A stretch of 64,000 bases of DNA from G025836975 sp040391135 (lineage in GTDB: Bacteria > Pseudomonadota > Gammaproteobacteria > Burkholderiales > Burkholderiaceae_B): NCBI GenBank assembly GCA_040391135.1, contig JBEBYL010000009.1:91099-155098 (forward strand), written 5' to 3'. Shown here piece after piece: positions 1 through 8,168 of the stretch (positions are counted from its first letter, which is position 1; the number at the start of each line of letters is the position of its first letter). The notes beneath the pieces were generated by a model. That model was not told where the DNA came from. It did no database searches and saw only the letters and a program-made list of their open reading frames with translations. The position numbers were made by a program, and so were the translations under genes.

Positions 1-398
1 CCGAAATAGTCGCTGGCAAAGTAGCCGTTATGCTCTTCCTGGTAATTCCAGTCGAAGCCCAGCCATTTCACCATATCGATGATGGCGTGGACGTATTCGT
101 CCTCTTCCTTTTCAGGATTGGTGTCGTCGAACCGCAGGTGGCAGGCGCCCTGGTAATCCCGCGCCAAGCCGAAGTTCAGGCATATGCTCTTGGCATGGCC
201 GATATGCAGGTAGCCGTTGGGCTCGGGCGGAAAGCGGGTGCGGATGCGGGCGGGGTCGATTTCGCCCTGCAGCTGCACCGAGGCCGGCCCCGGCTTGCCC
301 GCCCAGCGCTTGTCCGCATAGCGGCCTTGCTCCAGGTCGTTATCGATAATAGTGCGCAGGAAATTGGATACAGGAGCGGTCACGGGTACAGAAGTCAT
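1..398 (-). CDS. glnS: Glutaminyl-tRNA synthetase, N-terminal part (cut by window edge)
   Basis: The first 132 codons are present; the rest lies beyond the window. GlnRS charges tRNA-Gln with glutamine in the cytoplasm. The translation starts MTSVPVTAPVSNFLRTII and contains the class I synthetase motif PPEPNGYLHIGHAKS followed by RFDDTNPEKE, the classical GlnRS catalytic-core signature. The ATG lies at 398-396. It is transcribed away from the cydA-like gene across a gap of about 110 bp that must hold promoters for both directions. No defect is visible in this part. Confidence 0.96.
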   Translation of the reverse strand, partial: MTSVPVTAPVSNFLRTIIDNDLEQGRYADKRWAGKPGPASVQLQGEIDPARIRTRFPPEPNGYLHIGHAKSICLNFGLARDYQGACHLRFDDTNPEKEEDEYVHAIIDMVKWLGFDWNYQEEHNGYFASDYF

Positions 399-509
399 AC
401 GGGATAAGCAGGGAATTGTCGAGCGAAGTAAGCATTTTGCCACGTTCAGCGCCATTTGCCCGTCTCGCGGGTTTACAAATGGCGAACTGGCTCTAAACTA
501 GCGCTCATT

Positions 510-1850
510 ATGACCTACTCGACACTGTGGCTGACGCAGATCCAGTTCTTTTCCAGCCTGGGATTCATGTTGCTGTTTCTTGTCATCGAGCTGGGCCTGG
601 CCTGGATTCTGCTGTATTTCAAGCTGCGCTCGTTCGGGCGGGATCATGCTGCATGGACCGCGGCATACCGCTTCTGGGTGCGGGTTTTTGCGCTGGCCTT
701 CATCCTGAGCTTCGCCTCCAGCCTGCCCGTGCTGATACAGTTCGGCAGCCTTTGGCCCAAGCTCATGGACAAGATCGGCAATGTTGCCGGCCCCTTGCTG
801 GCCGCCGGAATACTTTCCGCCTTTATTTTCAAGTCCTGCTTCCTGGGGGCCATGCTGTTTGGACAAAGGCATGTATCCGAAAAAGCCCATGCCCTTATAG
901 TCTTCATGGTGGCGCTGGGGGTGGCCGTATCGTCCTTTTGGCTGATCGTCCTGCTTTCCTGGATGCATACTCCCGCTGGAACGGTCCTGGTCGATGCCCG
1001 CTACCAAGTCATCGCCTGGTCCGGTGTGTTGTTCAACCCGGCGCTTCCCTGGTATGCGGGATTGTTCGTGCTGGTCAGCGCTTTGACGGTGGCCTTCCTT
1101 ATGCTGGGGGTCGTGACGGCGCAAACCTTGCGCCGCCCTATCGATGAAAGCGGCAGGCTGGTATTCAAGACGGCAATCTGGATCGCCGCGGCCGGCATCC
1201 TGCTGCAGGGCGTCATGGTGGCCGGAACGGGCAGCATGACGGCGCAGTACCAGCCGGCCAAGGCGGCGGCCACGGCGGCCTATTGGCGCAGCGGTGAACA
1301 GCCCGACCTTGTGTTGTTCGCCTGGCCGGATGCGGCCCGCGCCGAAAACCGCGCCGCCTGGCTATGGCGCCATGCCGGCGATGCATGGCTGGGACGGGAT
1401 GCCAAGGGCACATTGCGCGGCCTGGACCAGTTCGCGGGGATGTCGCCGCCCGTGGCGCTGACTTTCTGGTCCTTCAGGCTGGCGGCGGCGGCCGGCCTGT
1501 GCATGGCCCTGGTCGCCTGGCTGACCCTGTGGCGCGCGCGGCGCATCCATTACGATCCGGGCGCCTTGTCGACGGTTTGGCGGCATGTGCTTGTGGGCAT
1601 GACGTTCTCGGGCTGGGTCATGCTGCTGGCCGGCCTGGCCTATGTGCTGCTGGGGGCCTTCCCCTATGCGGTCAACGGCACTGTAACGCTCAGCGAGATA
1701 GCGGGCGATACGGCATTCGATGTATTGCTGGGCGGCTACCTGGCCTATATGGTTTTTTATCTTTTGTTCTTGGCCGGATTCTTCCAGATGCTGCGGCATA
1801 TTGCCCGCTACGGCGTCGTGCCGATAGCCAGAAGACGGGGGCGGGCATGA
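510..1850 (+). CDS. CydA-like (cytochrome bd subunit I) protein lacking heme ligands
   Basis: This is a 446-aa polytopic membrane protein that aligns along its length with cytochrome bd oxidase subunit I, for example LTQIQF near residue 8, QFG at 77-79, FNPALPW at 175-181 and TFWSFR at 318-323. Placed against remembered E. coli CydA, the heme ligands are gone. The position of His19 (heme d) is Met20, His186 (b558) is Leu185, Met393 (b558) is Ala325 and Glu445 (b595) is Leu373. The GRQPW motif reads GLAYV at 375-379, and residues 71-110 contain no Glu. The frame is intact and overlaps a cydB-like gene by 4 nt. Homology is clear. Activity as a terminal oxidase is doubtful, and the function is unknown. 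The start is the ATG at 510; an in-frame TTG lies at 456. Confidence 0.8.
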   Translation: MTYSTLWLTQIQFFSSLGFMLLFLVIELGLAWILLYFKLRSFGRDHAAWTAAYRFWVRVFALAFILSFASSLPVLIQFGSLWPKLMDKIGNVAGPLLAAGILSAFIFKSCFLGAMLFGQRHVSEKAHALIVFMVALGVAVSSFWLIVLLSWMHTPAGTVLVDARYQVIAWSGVLFNPALPWYAGLFVLVSALTVAFLMLGVVTAQTLRRPIDESGRLVFKTAIWIAAAGILLQGVMVAGTGSMTAQYQPAKAAATAAYWRSGEQPDLVLFAWPDAARAENRAAWLWRHAGDAWLGRDAKGTLRGLDQFAGMSPPVALTFWSFRLAAAAGLCMALVAWLTLWRARRIHYDPGALSTVWRHVLVGMTFSGWVMLLAGLAYVLLGAFPYAVNGTVTLSEIAGDTAFDVLLGGYLAYMVFYLLFLAGFFQMLRHIARYGVVPIARRRGRA

Positions 1851-2896
1851 TCGATTCGCTGGCGGTCGCGCTGGGGCTGGGCGCCCAGGACCCTTCCTTC
1901 TGGATGCCCCTGATCTTCATGGGCCTGTTCTTCGCCATCATCGTTGCCGGCACGGTGCTCGACGGCTTCGACGTCGGCGTTGGCTGCCTGGCTTTATTCG
2001 CACCGGCGGACTTGCGTCCGCGCATGCTGTCGCTGCTGAGCCCCTGGCGGGATGCCAACGAGTTCTGGCTGTTCCTGGGCCTGGGGCTTTTCGTCGCCGC
2101 CTTCCCCAATGCCTGGGGCAGCGTCATGGGGGAACTCTACCTACCGCTGTGCGTACTGGCCCTGGGCGTCCTGTTGCGCTCGGTATCGTTCGAAATGCGC
2201 TTGCGCGCGCCGCAGGAATTGCAGTCCCGGTGGCTGCTGGGCTTCGCTTTCGGTTCGCTGCTTACCGCGCTGGCGCACGGCTTCCTGCTGGCTCAAGTGG
2301 TGGTGTCGTACCAGACCCAATCGGGCTATTTGTGGTTTTCCGTATTCATCGGCCTGTGCGCCATCGCCGCCTACTGCCTGCTGGGCGCGGCCTGGCTGAT
2401 CATGCGCGTGGCGGGCGAACTCAGGGCGCGCGCCGTCATGTGGGGACGCCGGGCGGTTCGCTGGTCGGCGGCCGGAGCCGTCGGCGTGTCGGTCGTGCTG
2501 GCCTTCGCCAACACCGGCGTCTTCCTTAAATGGAGCGATGGCCCGCATTGGCCGGTGGTGGTCGCCTTGTGGGGATTCCTGCTGATCTGCTTCGTTTCGA
2601 TCGAAATGTGCTTGCAGCGCATGATCAACAGCAGCTATCGGACGACGGCGCTGCCGTTCGCGATGACGCTGCTTATTTTCCTGGCGGTGCTGGGAGGACT
2701 GGGTTACAGCTTTTTCCCCTATCTGGTCCTGGACGACATCACCATTTGGGATGCCGCCGCATCGGTCGATTCATTGCGGCTGATTCTGGCGGGCACCGTC
2801 ATTGCCTTGCCCGTGGCGCTGATCTTCAATATATGGGTGTATTGGCGCATGTTTGGCTTGTCGATAGCGCCGACGCCGCCTGAATTCGACGGCTAG
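1847..2896 (+). CDS. CydB-like (cytochrome bd subunit II) protein
   Basis: This 349-aa polytopic membrane protein of the CydB/CioB family starts inside the ATGA overlap with the cydA-like gene, so the two are probably translationally coupled. CydB hallmarks are kept: DGFDVGVG near residue 40, RDANEFWLF near 69 (matching the conserved WDGNQVW region of CydB), FFPYLVL, TIWDAA and the C-terminal YWRMFG. CydB normally binds no heme in gammaproteobacteria and forms the heterodimer with CydA. Here its partner lacks heme ligands, so the complex may do something other than oxygen reduction. No small CydX-like frame is evident downstream. Its stop overlaps the convergent sensor kinase stop by 4 nt. 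Confidence 0.82.
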   Translation: MIDSLAVALGLGAQDPSFWMPLIFMGLFFAIIVAGTVLDGFDVGVGCLALFAPADLRPRMLSLLSPWRDANEFWLFLGLGLFVAAFPNAWGSVMGELYLPLCVLALGVLLRSVSFEMRLRAPQELQSRWLLGFAFGSLLTALAHGFLLAQVVVSYQTQSGYLWFSVFIGLCAIAAYCLLGAAWLIMRVAGELRARAVMWGRRAVRWSAAGAVGVSVVLAFANTGVFLKWSDGPHWPVVVALWGFLLICFVSIEMCLQRMINSSYRTTALPFAMTLLIFLAVLGGLGYSFFPYLVLDDITIWDAAASVDSLRLILAGTVIALPVALIFNIWVYWRMFGLSIAPTPPEFDG

Positions 2897-4353
2897 GAGC
2901 GGGCGCGGGGGCCAGCGCCCGTCAAGCCTTCCCTGCGGAGCGGCGTGTCGGTCTCCGCCGCCTTCAGCGGCAGGCGCACCCGCACGGCCAGCCCTCCGCC
3001 GATTGCTTCGTCCAGTTCCAGGCTGCCCCCGTGGGCGCGGGCAATGGCATCGGCCAGGGCCAGGCCCAGCCCCACCGAACCGGTACGCGTACGCGCGTCG
3101 TCCAGGCGGGAAAAGGGCCGCAAGGCCTCGGCGCGCCGTTCCGCGCTGATGCCGGGGCCGTGGTCGGCCACGGTGATGATGGCCATCGCCGGCTCGGCCT
3201 CCAGCGTGATTTCGACCGGCGGCGCCGCGTGATTGAGCGCATTGGTGATCAGGTTGTCCAGCAAGCGGCCCAAGGCGACTTTATCGGCTTTCAGGTACAG
3301 GGGCCGGCCGCTCAGGTCTGCAAGCTTTACCGGGCTGCCCGCGCTTTCCCAGGCCGAAATCTGTTCTTCCAGCCAGACGCCCAGCTCCAATGGCGAAAAC
3401 TGATAAGAGCCGGGATCGGAGCCCCGGACGAAACCGATGAATTGATTCACCATGCGCTGCATGTCCTGCACGTCCTTGCGCATCCCTTCCTGGAAAGTGG
3501 GATCGTCGACCATTTCGATGCGCAGCCACATGCGCGACAAAGGCCCTTTCAGGTCGTGAGGCAGGCCGGCCAGCAAGGTGCGCTGGACCGCGCTGGATTC
3601 AGCCAGCGTGTCCAGCATGGCATTGAAGCGTTCGCCAAGCAGGCGGGTTTCGCTGGGTCCCGATGGCACGACACGTTGCGGCTGTCCGGCCGCCAACTGG
3701 TCGGCCGCCTTGGCCAGCCGCGTCAGGGGCCGGGTGATATGCCATGAAAATGCCGCGGCAAGCAGCAGGAACAGGCCCATGCCCGTCAGCCACACCAGTA
3801 TCATGGGCGTGGCCACCGGCGGTGCGATGCGGTCCAGCGGAATGACCAGCCATTCGCGATTGGCACGGGCGTTTTCCAGGTCGGAGTCGGGCAGCAGCGA
3901 GATATAAAGCTTGGGTTCGGGACCGCGCGACAGGGCCACGCGCGTTCCATCGCTCAAGCGCATGTTCAGCGCCTTGACGAAGCCCCTAAGGTTGTTCCGT
4001 ATGTCGCCGCTAGGCGGCGGGGGCGGCGGGTGTCGATGCGCGCGCTGTATTCTGGCCTGTCCGGGTTTGCCTTCCAGGCTGGCATCGGAGGGCAGGCTGC
4101 GCGACCACAGATGCCATTCGTTCTGGGACGCTCCGCGCACGAAATCGGCACGCTCGTCGGAAGGAATTTCCGCCAGCGACGCGCGCAGGGTGCGTATGGT
4201 CGTGGCCGTGAATTCGACGGCGACCTCTTCGGTGAATTTCTTTCGGTAATAGGAAAGCGAGGCGAAGGTGGCGGCCTGCACCAGCAGGATGGTGCCCAGC
4301 GTGAAAAGCAGCAGGCGGGCGCGCAGCGAGCGGGGCAGCAATGAACGAAACAT
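2893..4353 (-). CDS. EnvZ-like sensor histidine kinase
   Basis: This 486-aa inner-membrane kinase has transmembrane segment 1 at about residues 13-34, a periplasmic part of about 150 residues with a run of prolines (HPPPPPPSG near 108), transmembrane segment 2 at about 183-203, then HAMP, HisKA and HATPase domains. The phospho-acceptor is His266 in LPHDLKGPLSR. The N box is DNLITNALNHA and the G1 box DHGPGIS. The layout and H-box context (QRTLLAGLPHDL) resemble EnvZ. The Thr that follows HDLR in EnvZ, needed for phosphatase activity, is Gly270 here. The gene lies 13 nt downstream of the response regulator gene, so the pair is one operon. The start is the ATG at 4353. Confidence 0.92.
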   Translation of the reverse strand: MFRSLLPRSLRARLLLFTLGTILLVQAATFASLSYYRKKFTEEVAVEFTATTIRTLRASLAEIPSDERADFVRGASQNEWHLWSRSLPSDASLEGKPGQARIQRAHRHPPPPPPSGDIRNNLRGFVKALNMRLSDGTRVALSRGPEPKLYISLLPDSDLENARANREWLVIPLDRIAPPVATPMILVWLTGMGLFLLLAAAFSWHITRPLTRLAKAADQLAAGQPQRVVPSGPSETRLLGERFNAMLDTLAESSAVQRTLLAGLPHDLKGPLSRMWLRIEMVDDPTFQEGMRKDVQDMQRMVNQFIGFVRGSDPGSYQFSPLELGVWLEEQISAWESAGSPVKLADLSGRPLYLKADKVALGRLLDNLITNALNHAAPPVEITLEAEPAMAIITVADHGPGISAERRAEALRPFSRLDDARTRTGSVGLGLALADAIARAHGGSLELDEAIGGGLAVRVRLPLKAAETDTPLRREGLTGAGPRARS

Positions 4354-4366
4354 GAGGGGGCGTGCC

Positions 4367-5068
4367 CTAGGGCGAGAAGCGATAGCCCACGCCCCATACG
4401 GTTTGTATCCAGCGCGGTTGTTTGGGATCGTCCTCGATGGCGCGGCGCAGCCGCAGGATGGCGATATCGATGGCGCGGTCGTTGCGCTCGCCCTCGTCGT
4501 CATCGCGCGCCAACGCGAGCAGCCGGTCTCTGGACAAAGGCTTTCCGGGGTTGCTGACCAGCGCTTCCAGCAAGTTCACCTCGCCGCCGGTCAGCCGGAT
4601 GATTTCCTTGTCTTTGGCAAGCTGGCGCGTGACAGGGTCGAAAACGAAAGGCCCGAATGAAACCGGCTTGTCCTTGTTCAGGGCCGACGCGCCTTTCTTG
4701 CGGCGCAATACGGCTTCGATGCGCGCCAACAGCTCGCGCGGGTCGAAAGGCTTGCCCAGATAATCGTCGGCGCCCGCTTCCAGGCCTATGACGCGGTCCA
4801 CGGTCTCGTCCCGCGCAGTCAGTAAAATAACGGGAATGTCTTCGCCTTGCTGGCGCAGGCGGCGGCAGGCCTCGGCGCCGTCGCCGTCGGGCATCATGCG
4901 ATCGAGTACGATCAGATCCGGCGAATACCGCTGGATTCGCGTCGCCAGATCGCTGGCATCGGGGGCCAGCAAGGTATCGTATTGGTGGCGGTTAAGATAG
5001 TCGGCCAGCAGATGGCGCAGGGCGGGATCGTCGTCGACAACCAGTACTTTTACTAGAGGGGTTTCCAT
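4367..5068 (-). CDS. OmpR-family response regulator
   Basis: This 233-aa DNA-binding response regulator is the first gene of the operon with the EnvZ-like kinase. The receiver domain covers residues 5-120: the acidic patch VDDDP is at 11-15, phospho-acceptor Asp56 is in LIVLDRMMPDG, and the conserved Lys is in YLGKPFDP. The C-terminal winged helix covers about 140-230, with GGEVNLLEAL, SRDRLL, DIAILRLRRAIE and the usual closing VWGVGYRF. The arrangement is that of OmpR, including a receiver opening similar to RisA/OmpR. The targets cannot be read from this window. It is divergent from the CLC channel gene, with about 109 bp between the starts. Confidence 0.95.
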   Translation of the reverse strand: METPLVKVLVVDDDPALRHLLADYLNRHQYDTLLAPDASDLATRIQRYSPDLIVLDRMMPDGDGAEACRRLRQQGEDIPVILLTARDETVDRVIGLEAGADDYLGKPFDPRELLARIEAVLRRKKGASALNKDKPVSFGPFVFDPVTRQLAKDKEIIRLTGGEVNLLEALVSNPGKPLSRDRLLALARDDDEGERNDRAIDIAILRLRRAIEDDPKQPRWIQTVWGVGYRFSP

Positions 5069-5177
5069 AGGGTGCCAGTTTGCCCGCTGGCATGGCGGCT
5101 GGCAAGCGCCTGGAAATGGATTGAAACGGATATGAGGCTTGCGCTATGGTTCACGATACACCCCATACAGGATATGC

Positions 5178-6965
5178 ATGATTAGAAACCCCGTGCAGTC
5201 GGTGCGCCGCCGCCTCGCCCGCTATTCCTGGCTGTCCGACTTGCCCGCCATGCTCTGCTGGGCCGTGCTGGTCGGCGTCCTTGGGGCCTTCGCCACCATT
5301 GCCTTCCATGAAGCCATGCATCTCATACAACACGCGGTCACCGGCGAAAGCGGATCCATCGTTGGCGTGATGCGGAGCCTGCCGTGGTACGGGCGCCTGC
5401 TTTTTCCCCTGTGCGGCGGCGTTGCGGCCGGGGCGTTGCTGTGGGGATCGAAGAAAATCAAGGCCCGGGCCAATTCCGATTACATGGAAGCGGTGGCCAT
5501 CGGCGACGGCCGCCTGTCCATACGCCAGGGCCTGTTGCGATCGCTGTCCTCGCTGTGCACGGTGGCGTCGGGCGGTTCCATCGGGCGCGAGGGTGCCATG
5601 GTGCACCTGGCGTCGCTCGCCGCCTCGGCGATAGGGCGCTTCACCTATTTCGGGACGGCGCGCTTGCGGCTGCTGGTGGCTTGCGGCGCGGCGGCCGGTG
5701 TTGCCTCGGCCTATGGGGCGCCGATAGCGGGCGCCTTGTTCGTGGCGGAAATCGTCATAGGCACCATGAGCATGCAAAGTTTCGGGCCGCTGCTGGTTGC
5801 GGCGGCATCGGCCAATATCGTCATGCGCATGACCGGCCACTATCAGACGACCTATGCCATGACCGGCATGCCGCAGATTCCGGGCCCGGAGGTCTTGCCC
5901 TTCATTCTGCTGGGCGCCATAGCGGGCATAGGCGCGCCGCTCTTCCTGAAATTCCTGGACTATTCCAAACGGCAATTCCAGCGGACCGGCCTGCCGCTGC
6001 CCGTCCGCCTTGGTCTGGGCGGGCTGTTGCTGGGCCTGCTGCTGATCGCCATCCCCGAGGTGGCCGGCAACGGCTACAGCGTGGTGCATTCCCTGTTGCA
6101 TTCATCATGGACCTGGCAGGCGGTCGTGCTTTTTCTGGTGTGCAAGGTCGTGGCCACGGCGCTGACGGCGGGCTCCGGGGCCGTGGGCGGCGTCTTCACC
6201 CCGGCCTTGTTTGTGGGCGCGGCCCTGGGCACCTTGTATGGCATGGTGGTGGCGTATTTCTGGCCCGGCATGCAGGCCCAGGTCTATATGTATACGCTGG
6301 TCGGCATGGGCAGCTTCCTGGGAGCGGCAACCAGCGCGCCCTTGATGGCCATACTGATGATCTTCGAAATGACCCTGAGCTACCAGATCGTCCTGCCGCT
6401 GATGCTGGCCGGAGTTGTGGCCTACTTCGTATCGCGGGCCGTGGCCGAAATCGCCATGTACGACGTGACGAATGTCAGGGAGCGGGACGTCATGCTGCGC
6501 AATCAATTAAGGCATACCGTGATCCGCGATCTCGTCCGGCCGGCCGATACGGTGGTTTCCACGGAATCGCCCGTGCGGGAAGCCTTGCAGCAGTTTCTGG
6601 ACTACCCGGTCAAGTATCTGTATGTCGTTGACGTAAACAATGTTTACCAAGGCGTGATTGCCCAGCAGGACCTGACTAGTTTATTGTTGAGTGAAAGCGA
6701 TATCCAGCAAAAGCGCGCCGGAGACGTCGTACGCCTGGATTTCGTCAAGACGCTGCATCCGGACATGACACTGGATCAGGCGCAAGATTATTTCATCCAG
6801 TTCCGGGGCGAGCGTCTGCCGGTGGTCAGCCGTGAGGAGCAGCCCAAGTTGCTTGGCGTGGTGTACAAGTCGGCGCTGCTTGAAAAGTACAGCGCCATCA
6901 AGAAATCCCTTGATGCCAGCGGCGAAGCCATGCTGGATTTTTCGGCGGACAGGCGTCCGCGCTAA
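5178..6965 (+). CDS. CLC-family chloride channel/antiporter with CBS domains
   Basis: This 595-aa membrane protein has about the first 440 residues as a CLC transporter and the rest as a cytoplasmic pair of CBS domains (about 455-585). Selectivity and gating motifs are visible: GSIGREGAMV at about 134-143 with the gating Glu138, GAPIAGALFVAEI, and GGVFTPALFVG. A Glu in FVAEIV falls near the internal proton-glutamate position of the antiporters, so Cl-/H+ exchange is possible. The CBS pair suggests nucleotide regulation. The start at 5178 is preferred over an upstream in-frame codon at 5139 because the protein then opens MIRNPVQSVRRR. It is divergently placed from the two-component operon. Confidence 0.93.
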   Translation: MIRNPVQSVRRRLARYSWLSDLPAMLCWAVLVGVLGAFATIAFHEAMHLIQHAVTGESGSIVGVMRSLPWYGRLLFPLCGGVAAGALLWGSKKIKARANSDYMEAVAIGDGRLSIRQGLLRSLSSLCTVASGGSIGREGAMVHLASLAASAIGRFTYFGTARLRLLVACGAAAGVASAYGAPIAGALFVAEIVIGTMSMQSFGPLLVAAASANIVMRMTGHYQTTYAMTGMPQIPGPEVLPFILLGAIAGIGAPLFLKFLDYSKRQFQRTGLPLPVRLGLGGLLLGLLLIAIPEVAGNGYSVVHSLLHSSWTWQAVVLFLVCKVVATALTAGSGAVGGVFTPALFVGAALGTLYGMVVAYFWPGMQAQVYMYTLVGMGSFLGAATSAPLMAILMIFEMTLSYQIVLPLMLAGVVAYFVSRAVAEIAMYDVTNVRERDVMLRNQLRHTVIRDLVRPADTVVSTESPVREALQQFLDYPVKYLYVVDVNNVYQGVIAQQDLTSLLLSESDIQQKRAGDVVRLDFVKTLHPDMTLDQAQDYFIQFRGERLPVVSREEQPKLLGVVYKSALLEKYSAIKKSLDASGEAMLDFSADRRPR

Positions 6966-7005
6966 GGTTTTTTGCTTCGATCGGATTGGTCGGTTGGTAT
7001 TGTCG

Positions 7006-8166
7006 ATGGTTTTTGGGTTTCTGGATCGTACACGGATCGCCGCGCTGCTCTGGGGCGCGGGCCTGGCGTGTGTGCCCGCATGGCAGCCGGCCTGCGCCGC
7101 GAGTCCGCAATTGCGCGATCTTGCGCCCGTCCAGGTGTATGCCGCCCCTCAGGTTTCCGTCGATCCGCCGCGGCCCCTTCCCGATACGCCGGGCACGGAA
7201 CCGATGTTTTCCGGCATGCCGTATTCCAGCCCGGAAGCCGCCACACCCGATATCCCCTATGATTTTTTCTGGGGGAAAGAGGACGCGGGCAGTTGGCGCC
7301 GGCATCGGCTGTCCGGCGCATCGCCCGGCTTGCGCGGTACGCGGGGCTGGCAGCGGCCGGCGCGCCGCTCCCGCGCACCCTGGCTGGCCCGGCAGGGCGA
7401 CAAGTCCTGGACTCTGGGCGCCAGCAATTGGCGCTATTCCAGCAAGGAGGGCCTGGATGTGACGCTGGGCAATGAAGAAATCGTCGTTCCCGCCTGGGGG
7501 AACTCCGCCAGGCTGGGCGGCGTCAGCATCTCGCAATCATCGCTTGCCGGGTCCGGCGATTCCCAAAGCTGGCAGTATTCCATGTCGGTCGGCGCGCTGG
7601 ATTACTCCTCGGACTCCAATCCGAACGACCTGACCTTCGGGCCGACCGCCAGCAATACGGTGCTGCGTTATGGCGTGTCGCCCGAATTTACCTTGGAGTC
7701 CCAGTTGGAAGTGGCACCGGACCTGGTCACTTCCGGCCTGGGCGGAAACTACCAGACACGCTGGGGCGTCTGGAGCGCCGGCGTGGCTCGCGCCAGCTAC
7801 GGCCTTTACAAGGGCTGGCGCTATCAGGCGGCCTATACGGTCGACGTCCTGGACGATTTGCAGGTCACCTGGCTGAATGAGCGGCATACCGAGGGTTTCA
7901 GCGACCTGAGCCGCTATCGCGATGGCCAGGCGTCGCCGGGCGGCATACGCCAGAAATGGACCGCGACGGTGCCGCTGGGGCGTTGGGGCGATGTCAGCGG
8001 CAACTATGAGAACGAATACTCGGCGACGGGCAATATACGGCGCAGTTTCGGCGTGGGCCAGCAGTTCTGGTACAGCCCGAATCTGCGTATCGGGGTGAAG
8101 GCGGAGCGGGAGCTGATCACCGGCGACTATGATATAGGTATTCGTTTCTCCGTCCCGATTTATTGA
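7006..8166 (+). CDS. Exported outer-membrane beta-barrel protein, usher-like
   Basis: This 386-aa protein has an N-terminal signal peptide ending near ACAASPQ (about residue 28), a Pro-rich linker, and then about 250 residues of alternating aromatic and polar beta strands closing with IRFSVPIY, an aromatic C-terminus typical of barrel proteins. Stretches such as VLRYGVSPEFTLE, GGNYQTRWGVWSAGVARA and ERHTEGFSDLSRYRDG resemble strands of the barrel of chaperone-usher (FimD/PapC) proteins. It is much shorter than an usher (about 800 aa), has no visible plug or NTD, and has no chaperone or pilin gene nearby. The usher link is inference. Its stop codon lies 3 nt before the recQ ATG. Confidence 0.6.
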   Translation: MVFGFLDRTRIAALLWGAGLACVPAWQPACAASPQLRDLAPVQVYAAPQVSVDPPRPLPDTPGTEPMFSGMPYSSPEAATPDIPYDFFWGKEDAGSWRRHRLSGASPGLRGTRGWQRPARRSRAPWLARQGDKSWTLGASNWRYSSKEGLDVTLGNEEIVVPAWGNSARLGGVSISQSSLAGSGDSQSWQYSMSVGALDYSSDSNPNDLTFGPTASNTVLRYGVSPEFTLESQLEVAPDLVTSGLGGNYQTRWGVWSAGVARASYGLYKGWRYQAAYTVDVLDDLQVTWLNERHTEGFSDLSRYRDGQASPGGIRQKWTATVPLGRWGDVSGNYENEYSATGNIRRSFGVGQQFWYSPNLRIGVKAERELITGDYDIGIRFSVPIY

Positions 8167-8168
8167 GC

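Noticed and set aside
510..1850. Pseudogene interpretation of the cydA-like gene
   Set aside because: There is no stop or frameshift, the membrane segments are intact, and cydB overlaps it normally.
5384..6631. Open frame of 415 codons on the plus strand
   Set aside because: It lies in another frame inside the CLC gene, with no domain or start site of its own.
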